This document shows, in pieces, positions 38,650 through 53,039 of a stretch of 64,000 nt of DNA (positions are counted from its first letter, which is position 1; each line of letters opens with the position of its first letter). This DNA comes from Phoebastria nigripes (lineage: Eukaryota; Chordata; Aves; Procellariiformes; Diomedeidae): positions 50,058-114,057 of the forward strand of contig JAYKAV010002796.1 in NCBI GenBank assembly GCA_035582835.1, given 5' to 3'. The translations under genes were made by a program, and so were the position numbers. Below the pieces are notes generated by a model, which saw nothing but the letters and a program-made list of their open reading frames with translations, was not told the DNA's origin and searched no databases.

Positions 38650-41600
38650 CTGTAAGAAAAGTCATGCAGGACGGATAAGGTATGGAGACCACTCTGCATA
38701 CACTCCTCTGCAGGGAGAGAAACTCCAGCCTCTTCTTCTGAGTACTGTAAACATCAGCTCAAAGTCCTTTCCTCTGTCTCATCCAACGTATGCTTAATTA
38801 TTCCATATGAAGCAGAACAGCTTCCACAATACTGTAACACCCAATGAGTCAGGCACTTTCAAAGCAGCTTCCAGCCCCTCTGCCAAAGGAGAGAACCGAA
38901 ATCAGGATCGCCCGTAACCTCCCTCAAACTACAGGGCAATAAAGGACAATCAGCATCTCCTCTGGCCATCTTTTGCAGGGCACATTTTGGCACTTGTGTT
39001 CTCAGAAGCCTTGCTAGATCTGGTCCTGAGGGTGAGATGGGTCGTGGAAGTTCATGGCATGACCAAGCTGGGATTGGACTCCCAGGGTCCCCAGGCACAT
39101 CCCAGGTTAAGGGGCGGGTGAGAAAGGTTTCTTCTGGACCGCATTTTGGCCAGAGCTGCCAAGTGCATCCATGTCCTTTGGTGGATATAACCTCTAGTGA
39201 TTTAGATCTGTGAATTTTCCTACTCTAGGATTACAACAAGAAAACTATGTTTAATAGAAAGTTTTGNAATGTCATTCACAAGCCTTCATAAAAAATACTT
39301 GCAAAACACACCAGTCCTCAACAGCGCTACCACATCAGAACAAGGTATGCATATACACAGGGGTGCACACAGTTTTCAAGGCTCATGAAAAACCGATTAA
39401 GTAGGTATAAATACACATTGTTGCAGTTAGTTTGCAATAATTATTAGAGTAAAAAAATTGAAATTCACACACAAGCAAAATTTTACATCATTGAATTTTA
39501 TCCAAACATAAACCAAACTGCAGTATTTTCCCATTATTTTTGTCATTATCTTGCATTTGTACAAATTGGGAAAAGTTACTACTTCAAGGTTAAGTACTAC
39601 TTCACAAGATTATTGCTTTTTTGAACTGAAGTGCTTCCAGGATTGGGCTCTGTGCTTCATAATAATATGCTTTATAATAGGCAAAAAGAAAAAAATTGCT
39701 ACACTAGAAGACAAAGGTAGCAGTTCAGCTGTATTTTAGGTCAGTTTTATTTTTTTAGAACAAGGATTATTATTTCTGCTTTGAGAATCTCAGCAGCAAC
39801 CCAGTTTTGGCCACGCTTAATTCAATGGGGAGACTGACAGCAAATGCCTACAAACCTTTACTTTATAGAAGACAAACTCAAATCCTCATTAATTTCTCAG
39901 ATGGGAAACTGTATGAAAATGGTGCCAAGACTGACAGACAGTGTTTAGCAGTAATTGAAGTGACAAAGTTACAGACAGAAATGCTCAAATGGTCACAAAA
40001 TCTGGCATCATAAAAACAAGAAATTTGAAGTTAAAGGTTACAATTAAAAGCGGCTGAAGGGGAAGCAGGGACGGTGCAGTTCTGGAGTCGTCTGCTGTGC
40101 TACGGGCTTGGCCGCCACGGTGGGGCCAGGCAAGCACTTCAGGGAGGCTTGCCTACACTGATGCCCACCCAGGACACCATAAGAGAAAGGCAGTGTCACT
40201 GGGACAGTGACTTACTGCAATAAGTACAGTAGTTGCATGCTGCCTAGTTGAAAAAGGAAATAGTATCCGATTAAGTTAATATCTGTCAAAATGATACAAC
40301 TTAAAAGTTACCTGAGATGCTAATCTAAGCTTGGCCATAGCCTATATTATATAAGCACAACAATCAGAAACAATATTCATAAACAATGTGGTTTAATTAC
40401 AACTAGTTTATTTGAATATGAGAGACCCAATTAAATTAACTATACGTTAAGACTCAAGCATATATATTATTTTCTTATTAAGATAACAGGAAGAGAAAAT
40501 TAAAATATAATGATCTATTTCAAATTAAAAATAATCTTAATTCAAAAATTTTAACTATCACTCAAAATAATTATGAATTTCCTTGTAAATTCTTAAAAAA
40601 AAAACAAACTGAATTTGTTGCTACACTTAATAAAACTAGTAGCATATTAGGATCCAGTGATGTTTTCTTTTTGGAAACGTATAGATATAATAAATATATT
40701 AGTTATGGAACAGGGCCAGACCCTACCAAGTCAAATAAGTTCAGCTTTTGCTTGCTCTGAAAAACTGTTTAGTTTATTAGTATATGATGTAATGGAGATG
40801 TACTTACTTTCTAGTCTCTAATCACTCTTACATAGGAAATGCAAAGCTCTGAATTCAGATTTGGGCAGGTCAAAAGCCCTTCAGTTCATTTTCAAACAAA
40901 ATACTCTGTAAGAATATTCTAAGTATTAATAAATATAATGTTATCAAATGTCACTGATCACAACCAGCCCAAATGTATATTGGAGACATTCATAGTGGCT
41001 GGATAGAAAGTACTGAATGACTTCTTTTATTAATGTGACCTCAAATGAAAACTGCCATGCTGTATTACACGATACTATTAATTTCCAGGAATGCAGTACG
41101 TAATAGATCTCAATGCAAATTTAACTGCTAGCAAGCTTTACAAAGACGTAATTGTAGTTTGACAAAATGCAGCTAAAATTCACAAAATTCAAATGAGAAG
41201 ACACAATGCAATACATTCTTGCAATTAAAAATTGCCTGTTAAGGCATTACCTAACAATAAAGATAGCTATACTATATTCCTATGGCTGAATAATACGGTT
41301 AGGAGACCTCTATGGAAAAATAAAGAAAATACAGAAGTAGAAAAGGATCTCAGCTATAGTAATACACCACCACGAGTTTTGGACAACTCAATACAGCTGC
41401 AGCTTGGAGCCAGCTATACTCCAAAACTAAGAATTTGGAATTTGCTTTACAATTCTTTAAAGCCAAGTCAAAAATTTGTATGAATTATTTACAACGTTTC
41501 TGTCTGGAATGAATCTTCTAACAGTCTCCATCTTCATGCAAATTCTGTTTTATTTGACAAGAAAGCCCAGTACAGAATGAGGAATACCCAAATATTTCCA

Positions 41601-41989
41601 CCACAGCATGTGGTGGAAAGCACCTGTAACGCTCAACAATACTACATAAATACAATGACCAGACAACACCACTGTAGCAGAAAGTTTACAAAAATCAAGA
41701 AATGGTACACACTGTACATAGCTACACTTGGCCAAGCTCATGTGTAGTGTTACTATAGAAATTTTACACAGATGCAAAATCCACATAATGGGTGAGCTGT
41801 TAAATACATTAACTCATCTCATTTTAGGGAATTCTTCTTGTAGTTGAATTGCTCAGTACAAGGTAGAGGGACCTGAAGAGATTGTTATGTATACAACTGT
41901 TCATCTAAATTTTCCTTCAAACCTTATAAATAAGCTATGTAAAATACTTCAAGCAATTAGCAAATTGTTCCAAAAAAATGTTCAAATTT

Positions 41990-42400
41990 TTCTTTTTTGG
42001 GAGCAGCAGAATGCTTGAGAAGGAAAAGGAGAGCTGGTATATTAGCCTCCTCCCCCTCAATGCTGCATTCACCCATTTTGCACAGTTCCTCCTTCTGCGT
42101 GGGGAAACTCGAAGGCACATTTCTTCTCCCTCAGAAGAGCACTTCAGACACTGAGCCACCAAGCACTTGAGGTGACACCTCTCCTGTTCCACTTTGTACG
42201 AGTCACCGAACATGCGCTGGAGCAGGGAACAGAGCCCGGGTACTCCAGGGCCTCGGTGAACGACACCATGCCGTACTAGCCTCCACAGGTGATTTTTGTG
42301 TTCAGAGGGCACAAAGCATGAGAGGCTCCACAGCCTCAGCTTCCTTGACCGTATCAGAAAGTGATTCGCTCAGTATCCCACGGGATCGGAAACACAGGAT
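41990..42400 (-). other. GC- and CpG-richer patch with a cysteine-rich open frame
   Basis: The minus strand is open from about 42312 to 41935 and includes a Cys-rich stretch (CHLKCLVAQCLKC) and a basic run (PRRRRNC). No splice sites or family are recognisable. A 19-base string at 42342-42360 is identical to 1711-1729 in the LTR-like block, hinting that part may be repeat-derived. Confidence 0.25.
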
Positions 42401-45400
42401 ACAAGAAGTAAGGAAAGAGCTAGTAATTGTACACATCTGCAGAGAAAGAGCCAGAATGTCGCTTTGACCGTTTGCTACATTTTATCTGCTCTCACTTCCC
42501 TCAAAAGCTACTCTATGGCTGCTGGAGTTAATTTATTCCTTCAATTTGATTAAGGTATCTCAGGGACTATTTCATATATTCGTCCCTATTTACAACTAAC
42601 TGAAATCATAGCTAAGACGATGAAGTATTTAATTGGTTAAATTGCTCTTGCTTTTCAAAACTGAGATATTCCAAGTGTCCCGAAGGCATTTAATTCCAAA
42701 ACAGGAAGCCAAAGAGGAGAGCACTCAGTGATTCTAATCGTGTGCAGATCTCTTGGAAAGTATTTTCCTAAACATTTGCTGAAAGAACCTTTTATTGTAC
42801 TGCATGCTGCTGCATGTACCCCAACTAGGGTCCCACAGAAACAGCAAGATATTTACTGCTTAAATTATTTCTGGTTATGTAAAGGAATCAATCTAGAATC
42901 AACTAAGAGCATGCGTTCCTAAATATTAAACTTCAGTCGTGCAAAACAAAGGATGGAGGGCAAGAAAAAGCAACTAAAAATATATTAAATATATTTTTAA
43001 CATTCTATATGATAACTTTATTCATAAGGCAGAGGCTATGAATGGTAGTGCTGCACCAAAATCAAAGACACCATTTAATTGATTTTTTCTTAAATTCTGT
43101 TTACAGGTTTCTGCAACTCAGCTGCAATCCCTGAAGGAATAATTTCAGAACAAAGGCCTGGTGTCCATATGATATTTCAAACAGTACTGCTGAGGTCCCT
43201 ATTCCACTATGTTTCAGGTAAAGGAGGACCTCTGCATTTTTGACTTTGCCAAGTCTGGAACTAATATGTGAGCAGATCAAGAATTTATGGCTGTAGAAAT
43301 CAGTTCTCGAGTACAAGGATCTTGCATATCTTGAATTCTATAGGACTGTACGCAGTTTATAGAAAAAAAGCAAATGTTGGCTTTTTATATCAATGTGTAT
43401 GTTTTCACAAATGTTTGCATACCTATGCACAGCGTGAGTGTAGATACATAGGTTTTTTTTATAGCAGACGGTAATTTTTTCCCAAAGGACTCTTCACCTC
43501 ATCCAGCTCACAGGACAGAGTCAGCAGCAGTACCACACTTTTTATTCTTGTCATTCGATAAGCGACTTCCAAGTCCTGGATGGAGATAAAGCATGGGAAA
43601 TTCCACTGCATGTCCCTCATACTGAGACAAACCAAAATCTGCATTTCTACAGAAATGACTCACAGACAACTGCACCTGGCAGAGGAAAACGCTCAAAGGA
43701 AGGAAGGTTTTATGGAACTTTCGGTGGAAATTTTGTGATTCTTCGGGATTTGGCTTTTCAAGGGACGGAAGGTGGAGGCATGGTCTTGACTGGTGGACGA
43801 CTTTCTGATTAACTTTGGAAGGTTTGAGGATGTTTCATCATTGGTAGGCATTCACACAAAATTGACTTCTCTCCACAAAAAGACATAATTTGAGCATGGG
43901 TCACTCAAGTTTACAGTCACATCTAGTATAGTTAGTAAGTGTTTTAAAACTGGAAACTGGGAGAAAAGTGTTGTGAAAGATTTGTCTGTTATCCAAACAG
44001 AATAAAACCATAAGTGAAGAAATAGTAAAATATAAATTAAAATTTATTAAAAAAAAAAAAACCTGCTGGAAACATCGTTAGCACAGAGGAAGCATGATCC
44101 TTGAAACTAGTGTTCAGAGTTAGTGAAAGGGCTGTATTTGAGTTATACAGGAGACAGGGAGAGGTCAAAGGGAAGCATTCACAGTGTCGGTATAGTGACT
44201 CAAGACCTCTGGCAACACGGGAAGAACCAGAGAGTTCTGGTGGATGGGTGGTGCAAGACTTGGAGGAAAATATTACAGTAGTTTCTCCCTTTGAGAGAAA
44301 ATGCTTTCAGTGCCTATATTCCGGCTGTGAATGCTGCAGAGAAATACAAAGTAACACAGATAAAGATACCTCAGCTTGGGTCAAAAATCATCTGGGGGAA
44401 GAATTATAAAAATAGGGTGTCTAAGAGTACAAATAGGACTGACAGGATTTTATTTGGATAGAAATCTCTCAAGTACTGTTAGAGAGATTAGTACTGCCAG
44501 AACTGCAGGAGATGAAGTTTCTAATATTGGCAAGACTCCCTTTTTGTTAGATGCAATACTTAAATTATTTCTTCATTAAAAAGACACTGAATTAACAAAA
44601 AAATATTTTTATGTGGATTAACGAAGTTTCAAGATGATTACAGGATAGCTGCTTATGTAAAATAGATCTGACTCAAATATTTCAATTACATATAAGTACA
44701 AACAAATACAGAAAGATAGGTGCATACATGATATTAAGCTTATTTGACTGTTGTGTCTTGCTCAAACTCTCAAAAACAACCAATTGCAAGACTGCAAATC
44801 AGGTGGGAATCTCTCCACTGTCAGGCTGTCAGAGATCATTGAAATTTTAATGCCTTGGACAGAAGATCATAGTGAGCTCTGCTTTCTAGGATGAGCTAGG
44901 AATTTTACAAATTAAAGAAGTGATGGTATTTTACAACAGATCTTTACTTTGTATGATGAACTGAGAAATGCGTTTTGGCCTGCAATATGCAAATGTCACA
45001 GAACAGGTATTTTATGGATCCTCCTGTACTGACTGTCTGTTGAGAGAAACTGTCCGTGATAAGCCTTTCTAAATCTGTGTTAAGATTTTTTAAAATATTT
45101 GAGAAATTAAGGGAGATAATGAGTTAAAGCAGCCAAACTGAAAAGGTGAAGGACTGGAATTTGGAAAAGGCTTAAATTTATTTAAATCAGAGATACAAAA
45201 ACTGCCTAAAATTTACACCCTGAACCACTGAAAAAACCTCACTGTAGGATAAAGCCGCAGACTTAACTGAGTGAATACTCACCTCAGAAAGGATACCAAG
45301 AGTATGCAAGAAAACCCTACAGAGAATAGAAAAGAGGAATGGCAAGCAAAAAAAGCTACATCTTGAAGTCTAAGTCAGAAGGAGAAAGTAAGAACTGCCA

Positions 45401-45859
45401 AAATTCAAGCTGGGTTTACACTTACAAACGGCAAAAGCTCACCAGACATGAGTAGAAGAAAAACAACGGAAAAAAGTGGTGCAAAAATGTAGTAAGACTG
45501 AGGTTCAAATTACAAATAACAAAGGAACAGCCCCAAGCCTAATTTCAGATTTTGTCTCAGTGCCCACTATGCGCATTCAGAGCACTAAGGTAGAAGATTG
45601 GAGCACAATATAATGGTTAATGAGGATGAGGGTACATTCATCCCATGACAGATGACCAAGACATATCTTGGTCACTGGTAAGAGAGCCAAGGAGGGGGAC
45701 GGGAACAAGCTCCAGTCTAAAAGTCTAGAAGAATGAACACATGAAGGTACAGATCCAGCAGCAATGTTTTTTATAACTGAATCATGCTGGAGTGATAATA
45801 CCTGAGTGAAAAATAACAAATGAAGTATGTGCATTTAAGAAAGGGGAAAAAAAAAGCTA

Positions 45860-46400
45860 CTTAGGTAATCGTTGTCTGACCTCAATGTATACAGGGTTTA
45901 GAACCATTTTTGAAAGAAAGAATAATTAAACATACAGAGCTATATAGAAACTGGGATAAAATGTAACATTGGTTTACCAAAGAAAGTGTGCGCCAAACTA
46001 ACCTGATATCTTCCTCTGATAAGATAACTAAATTAGTGGGCAAGGAAATGCAGGAGATTCAATCTGTCTGGATTCAGTAAAACATTCGATACTGCGCCAA
46101 ATGGGAAATTATTCTTTAAACTGGACAAGATGGGGATTATGTTAAAAATGTAATACATAAGAAACTGGAAAAAGGGGAGATAATAATGGGATATCCTAAA
46201 AGGAGGATTATTGACCAGGAGACAGTTGACTAACTAAGCACCTCTAAAACTGGTCTGTAATGTAATCTTAGTTAAAATATTCCTTAATAACCTGAGCACA
46301 AAAGCAAGAGATTGTTGACAAATTTTGCTGATGATACAAAGCTGGGAAGCACAGTCAATAAAGCAGGAGATAGAAACTGTTACAGGAAATAGAGTTTATA
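45860..46400 (+). mobile_element. Old CR1/L3-type LINE fragment, plus orientation
   Basis: Decayed reverse transcriptase DNA is visible: a block reading like an S-K-(A/T)-F-D-T motif near 46075-46100 (TTCAGTAAAACATTCGATAC) and a F-A-D-D-T-K-like block near 46320-46345 (TTTTGCTGATGATACAAAG). The second block aligns with the reverse complement of about 53520-53590. Many indels and stops; no coding capacity. The 5' boundary is uncertain and may lie further upstream. Confidence 0.6.
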
Positions 46401-49400
46401 ACACAAGTGTTGTCACATCAAGATTACCCACAAGCTGATCTCAGCTCTACTCTCCCTCTTTGTCACAAAAGTATTGACAGTATCAACAAATCAAAAGATG
46501 AATGCCCCTCATTCTCCTATTGCAACTAGGGTTTCCCCCCGCACTTCACAGATCTCATTTGCTCAACCATGTTTTACATAAAGAAAAGAGAACTCGAAAT
46601 GCTGAGATCTGACCAAATACTGCAATTTCCATTCCACAAGAAATTCCAGTATTTTAACATTTGTCTTTTTCTTCAATCAACATAAAAGTTAAATATGAAC
46701 ATTTTTCACACGACAAAAACTTTCTGGTTAGAGATGGTAAATATTAAAAAAGAAAATGTCAGTAGTTCCAAATTAAAGTGTGCCATATGAATCTGCTGAA
46801 CCGATTCACTTAGAATCAGCTGGACATTTGGTTTGATAATCCTAGTAGCTTGTATAACCTAATGCACATCTGATTCTCACCCATGAAACAGGTTTCTAGC
46901 CAGCCTACCTCTACCTTGAGGCATTCAAAGGCACTTCACTGCTCTAATGGCCATATAGTCAAAGGAAATACTATACCACCAAAAGTTTAATGCCATTTTC
47001 CCCAACAGAGCATTGGTGGGGAAAGATCTAAAAAATACAGCTCTGCTGGGCAATGCAGCGTATTATTGAACTGTTGCTAAAAACACTTTCAGAAAAGTTT
47101 AATACATTGTCACATTTTCAGTAGGATTAAGCTGATCCTAGGTAAACTACTTTGTTTTCATTTGTCTAATTAGAAAAATAAATTCCTGAAGAAAATTTGA
47201 GTTTGTAGAAAATGAATTTTCCATTAAAAAATTATCTATTCCTTGTTTAAGATGGGAATAGTTGAAAGGAAAATAAACATTACAATGCAATGATGGATTA
47301 ATTCAAGGTAAAGTTCTTGCCTTAGTAGTTTTATTGAATATTATTAGGGAGGTTTTTCAGTACAAAGTGGCATTACAAAGGTCACCGCACATTCTGTATC
47401 AAGATGACTCTTTTACAAAGTTGTTTTGTTTTGCTAACTTCTACCCCCTACAAACACAAGGTACTCTGTGAAAACTGAGACAGAAAGGTGAAGTGCTTTG
47501 ATCGAGCTTACATGGTAAATTCACAACAGAACTGAGAGTATAATTGAATTATTCTGATTCCTAGTGCCAAAATGCTGTCTATTTCCAAACACTCAAAACA
47601 ATAATTAGCTACATTAGAACTCACTATTTTAGCAAAGTAACTTCAAAACCAGTTCTGAAGCTTTGGTAGGTAAACCATTTATGAGCATTAGCAACCTTTA
47701 AAACAAGGGATGGCAGTAAAATACACAAGACATATTAAAGATGTTTTTGTTTTCAAAACCAAACATTCCAAAATGAAGATCAAACATTATCAAGCTGTAA
47801 TCATTCAGTGGTAAAATATCAATGTGTTTAGAAAGTCCTTTTCATAATTGTTTAATTTTAAAATTGAAATCAGTACAAACCATGCTTAATGGTTTATCAG
47901 AGGTCAGCGCCACCTTTAATCACAGGACAATATTAACATAACTATGTCTCAGATGACCTTATAATACATCCTGGGATCTTCACAGCTTTAGCCACTGTCA
48001 AAATGGTGCTTCGAAACAATCTAACAAGTAACTTAGAGAAGAATAACTCTGTACTAAATACCTAAGTTTAAGAACAAAAAAACTGCCAAATTGTTCGGTG
48101 AACTATTAGACAACGTGCTTTCAAAAGCTGCATGCCGCTACATCAGCAGAAATAAAATTTAGATTTCAGCAACCTTGAAGAGCAAAATGCAATAATACTT
48201 GCACCTGGTAACACCAAGATTTGTGAATTTCTTCAGCTTGTGCAATACTATTACTAGATATAACCAAGGAAAACCATATGACTGTGCCTGTGAAACTAAT
48301 ATTATCATGCTAGTAAGTAACTTCCAGTGTAAACCCAGGCACAGAACTTGATGCCAGAGAAGCAACAGTCGATGCAAGATGTGTTTGTATCTTTAACTTA
48401 GAAGTATAATTTAAACATTGAGATGGTTAACTATTTCACAAATTTGTCTTCTATTCAAATAAGGATTAATCATAGAAGTAGGTGCTGAAAGCATACTTAA
48501 AACATAGTTTAACATATTCTGATTAAAAGTTCTCTTCCCATGTTTTCCTCTGTTAGCATTCCTGTTAGCTCTTCAATAACACGGTTTCTCCTCATGGTAA
48601 AGAATCTTAATTTTTTTACATAAAACAGTAGTAGAAAATCTCAATTCTTAACATAATCTTTGGAGGAAAGATGAAAATGGGAAAGAAAAAAAGAAACATT
48701 AATTTTACAGCAACAACTAAACATACATATATTTCCTTAATATTGTGAAGGATGATGTGTGTGTACAATAGGGCTGGTATCAGCTTTCCAAAACAGACTG
48801 ACCACCTACAGTGTATTTGCTTTGTTTCATTTTGCCATGGCTCATGGTGGTTGTATATGAGCAACCTTCTTGATACATGACAGAGTTTTACACAATTCCA
48901 TTTGATTTGGAATAAAAAGGAAAAAATGTACAAATAAGTGCAGAATACCTGAATCATGTTAGCCTGGCAGATCGCATGTTGGGCTTTACTGAGGTCCAGG
49001 TTTTCCAAAATGCATAAATGTTAGATAAAATTCCTGCCCACACATTAACTGAAATACTTGAAATGTGAGTTAGATGATTGCGAACAAGGAACAGAATGCA
49101 GTATCAAGCCTAGTACCAGTCTTGCACAGCAATCATACACTGCATATTCTCTTAGAGATGCTAGCTCCATCTCAGAACCATTAAGTCTCCCTGCCCCACC
49201 CCTCCTCCTGACAGTCTTGACATTTCATAGTGAGAAACAGTCTAACTTTCAACAGGATTTATGTAGCTTTCATCCCTTTGATATCAGGTGCTCTCAAAAT
49301 AACTAACTTTTTCTGACTTATCTCTTAATCACACTGGTATTGAAGGAACTGTCAATATTGCAGATATTAAGTAACACACATACAACTGAGCCAAAAGATA

Positions 49401-52400
49401 CATACCATTTGGAACAAACAAAAAAAAATCAGATGCTAGATAGAAATATGTAACTTTGCTAACTAAAAATAGAAATTTGATTCTTTGTTACAGAGATAAG
49501 ACTCAAGAAAAAATCATATGCCATGTTGGGAAGTTAAAAAAAAATTATTAGAGATTTTATTTTGGTTTTAAGGTTTAAGGTTAGACACTGTTAAGAAATA
49601 GCAGTTACATAAGTTATTCTACTTGCATAAACTCTAAAGTCCTTGCTTCTCTTCCTAAAAGACCATGTATATATGTACCTAACACTGTTCTACTTTCACG
49701 TTAACAAGCCTCTCTGAGATGCCACATAGAAGCTCCATTCTGTTTCAAGTTTCTAAAGGCTATTTATAGAATACCTGTCATTAGCTACTGCTGCAAATGT
49801 TTAGCGTGACTTTTTAAATGTCCATTCTGTTTTACATTTACACTTCCCTATTCTTACATAAGTCTTTGTCTCTGGTACTTTACACATTAATTTCTTCAGC
49901 CCCCATGAACTCATTCTTTAGAAAAAAGCAGAGCAATCATGTCTCTATCTGTGCAGAAAAGCAAACAATTATACTGTCTGCTTGAGGCTTGTCATTTTGA
50001 TGAAGAAACATGACTTAGTGCTCATATTATTGCTATTGATTGCCAATCACAATTGGGAACTGTCTGAGCCACTCAGACAAAATTAACCTAAAAAGAGCAC
50101 ATTAATATTAGATTTTCTCGTAGAAAACCGTAATTCTATAATCAAGGTTAGTGGGGGTTTTTTGCAGTACAAACCTCTACTAAGACACTGACTATACAGA
50201 TGGTCTATTCTCTTCCCCACTTCTGACTGCATGGACGTGCTTTAACAGGCACACCTGGCCAAAGGATAGGCTTCCACAAGCCTGCATGGAACATATACAA
50301 ACCTTATATGCGCTACAGCTTTGTCTCCTGGGGATCCTCCTGAGGCTTTGAGGCACATTATAGGGAGAACACCAATATGGGCCAAGAGATCAGTGCCTAC
50401 ACAAACCCAGAACTACTGGCCTTAGTCCTAATATGTTGATAAAGGCTGCTGAGCAGTTGTGTATAAAAAATGAAACGGAAGTGAAGGTAATATCTCCAAA
50501 AAAAAGCAGAATGGTCTTCTGGTTTAGGAAAAAGGAAATGAAAATTCAACACATTTGTAGATGAATTCTACACAGTCTTTGTTTTATCATCATCAAAAAA
50601 GTATCCATCTCAAACTCTTTATTATGTACTGGCTCATTTTTCCAACATGCAAGTAAAATAATAAGCTTGAACCAAGTTCATGAAGATGCGTGGGGTTGAG
50701 AACAAGGGCAAGGGAAGTTAAGAACAATGTTAATATTCAAAACTCATCTATTTCACTAGGGCAAGCTTTCAGCACAGATATGTAAAATGGCACTTTCAAG
50801 AACACTTGTTCTTTTTCCAAATGACTGCACTTTCAGCCACTAGAAGGTAAGTAATATGGACCATTTAATAGCACATATGGTTCAACTTGTAGCATGGTTC
50901 CCGAATACCAGTCATTTGTAAAGATTGGGTAAAAAGTGCTTTTCTGAAGCTGGAACTGTGCAGAAGTGTGTAACAATCTGGGGGATTGCCCAGGGCTCTG
51001 CTTTACTCCACCTGTACCTTGCCTGCCAGGACGTTTTCCTACCAGTCAGCAGCTGATACCAGGTGCACATGGACCCCTCCAGTTGGCAGGACTCATGCAC
51101 AACTCCAGAAAATCCCAACCTTCTCTCAGGTTGTAGATCCCTGCTGCTTGGCAGCTTTACATGCTGCTTTCCTAGGATATATCTTCTCTGGAGAAGCCTG
51201 TCTGTCAGTTCTGTTCATTTTTAACACCAGATGACTTGCAAATGAAAACAAATTTCACCAAGGAAAGCAAAAGATGATCTTCTTGGTAACAAAGTTGGAA
51301 ACAAGATTACCAAGAAAAAGGTAAAAATCTAAAGCTATGGATAATCCAAAATTGTGTTTCATTAAAAATAGCATTTTTAAGCACCACAGTGTTTCTCTGC
51401 TTCAAGACAAAGCTCGGCTACAAAGGTGAAATAAATTACTAACCTTGCAGCATCCTCCATCTTTAATCCATCAGAGCTTAGCTCTAAAGCTAGTTGCAAG
51501 AGTAGGGAGCAAGTTTTCACCCTCTGAGGCTGCTCAGTGCAGTGCTCTCTCCACTCTCTTTCTCTGCTTTGTGTTCAGGATAGGACCTCTCATCCCCTCT
51601 GTTCCCGAGCTTCATAATCACTTCCTGGTTCTTTTTATTGGCTAAGAATGTAGTTTTTAGACTGATATACTATAAATGGCTATGACAACTCACATTTCCA
51701 ATCCCGGGGCGGGGGGCAGGGAAAAAACAACCAAGGGCATTTAATCATTTGTTGGTCTCACCCCATCACAATTTCTCAACGTTTAATGTTCATTACAAAG
51801 TGGACACAAGCTACCTGAAGCCCATGGGCACTGCTTAGCATTACTAATAACAATACTTCTGAGTAGCGGTATCAGGTCTGAACCATGGAAGCACAAAAGT
51901 TCCCATTCAGCCTCTGGGGAAAAAAAAATGCAATGTGTGTCATCATTAAGCAAGTTTTAGCAGGGAACAATCTTAGTCCATACTAATGACTGTCTGCTTA
52001 TCCCAAACTTTCTCTACATGTTCCTCTTCGCAGTCCAACAGTAGCAAACACCCCTGCTCTCTTTCTCACACATATGAAGGGTGACCACGCATGCAATCTC
52101 ACCTGCAAATTCTCAGCCCACTTCCTCCAACTAAACCAAATTATTTCCTCATTTTCTTTTGAAAGCTTATCCTAAGACAGGCATTCCCCATGGTACACTG
52201 GAGTCTCAGTGATGAAGCAGGACTCCAAACAATAAGGGGAAAATGCTAGCTAGCACTGTGAATTGTTAGCCTAATTCCTGATAAACTTCCTGTATTTTCT
52301 TTCCTCTGTTTCCTCCGCTGTGAAGGTAAAGTATCTTTCTGATTTGTTTTGGGAAGGACATAAAAGAAGGAGAAATTCCTAGCTAAACTTCACATGAAAA

Positions 52401-53039
52401 CAGAACTTGGGAGCCAGATTTTGAAAGAATAAAATCTGAGGGATTTTGAGGATCGCATTTTCTCAAAATCAGATCCCAGGCTTTTAGGACCCTTTATCTA
52501 GGGCAAAAGTGAAATTCTCACTCACACAGATAATGTAAAGATGAGGGTCCTGTTTCACAAGGGAAAATATGCATTCTTGTGCAATCTCTGCTCTAATTTC
52601 CTGACCCTCAAAGCAGCCTTGCAAAATCTGATATCTCTCTCTCTCTCAACAAAGGCATTAACTCTAAATACCCATCTTTCACCACAGTCATGGATAACAC
52701 AAAATGAATAATAATGATGTATGAAATAGGAGGGCAAGGGACCTTCTGGGTCATTAAGTTCAGTATCTCATTATCACACGTATCAAACATCATATAATGG
52801 CTTTTACTAAATTTATATAGTTTTATCTGAAAACTAACTGGCTTTAGGATACTATTGTTTCTTTTGGAAAGCCGTTTCAGCATCTCACTTCTCCTCTGGT
52901 TCTAGCGCAAGTTTATCCAAGTTCAGTTTATAACTTTTAATTCCAGTGCCAACATTTTACTTTAGTTTAAATAGCTCTTTCATTCCCTGGCATTTCAAAC
53001 CTTTTTTCCCCAATGTATTAACAAAGATAAATCATATTT

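Noticed and set aside
44101..44409. 102-codon plus-strand frame
   Set aside because: Unrecognised, no splice sites, close to an old LINE; likely chance.
48616..49008. 130-codon minus-strand frame
   Set aside because: Phe/Ile/Leu-rich translation typical of AT-rich noncoding DNA; no motif or splice signals.
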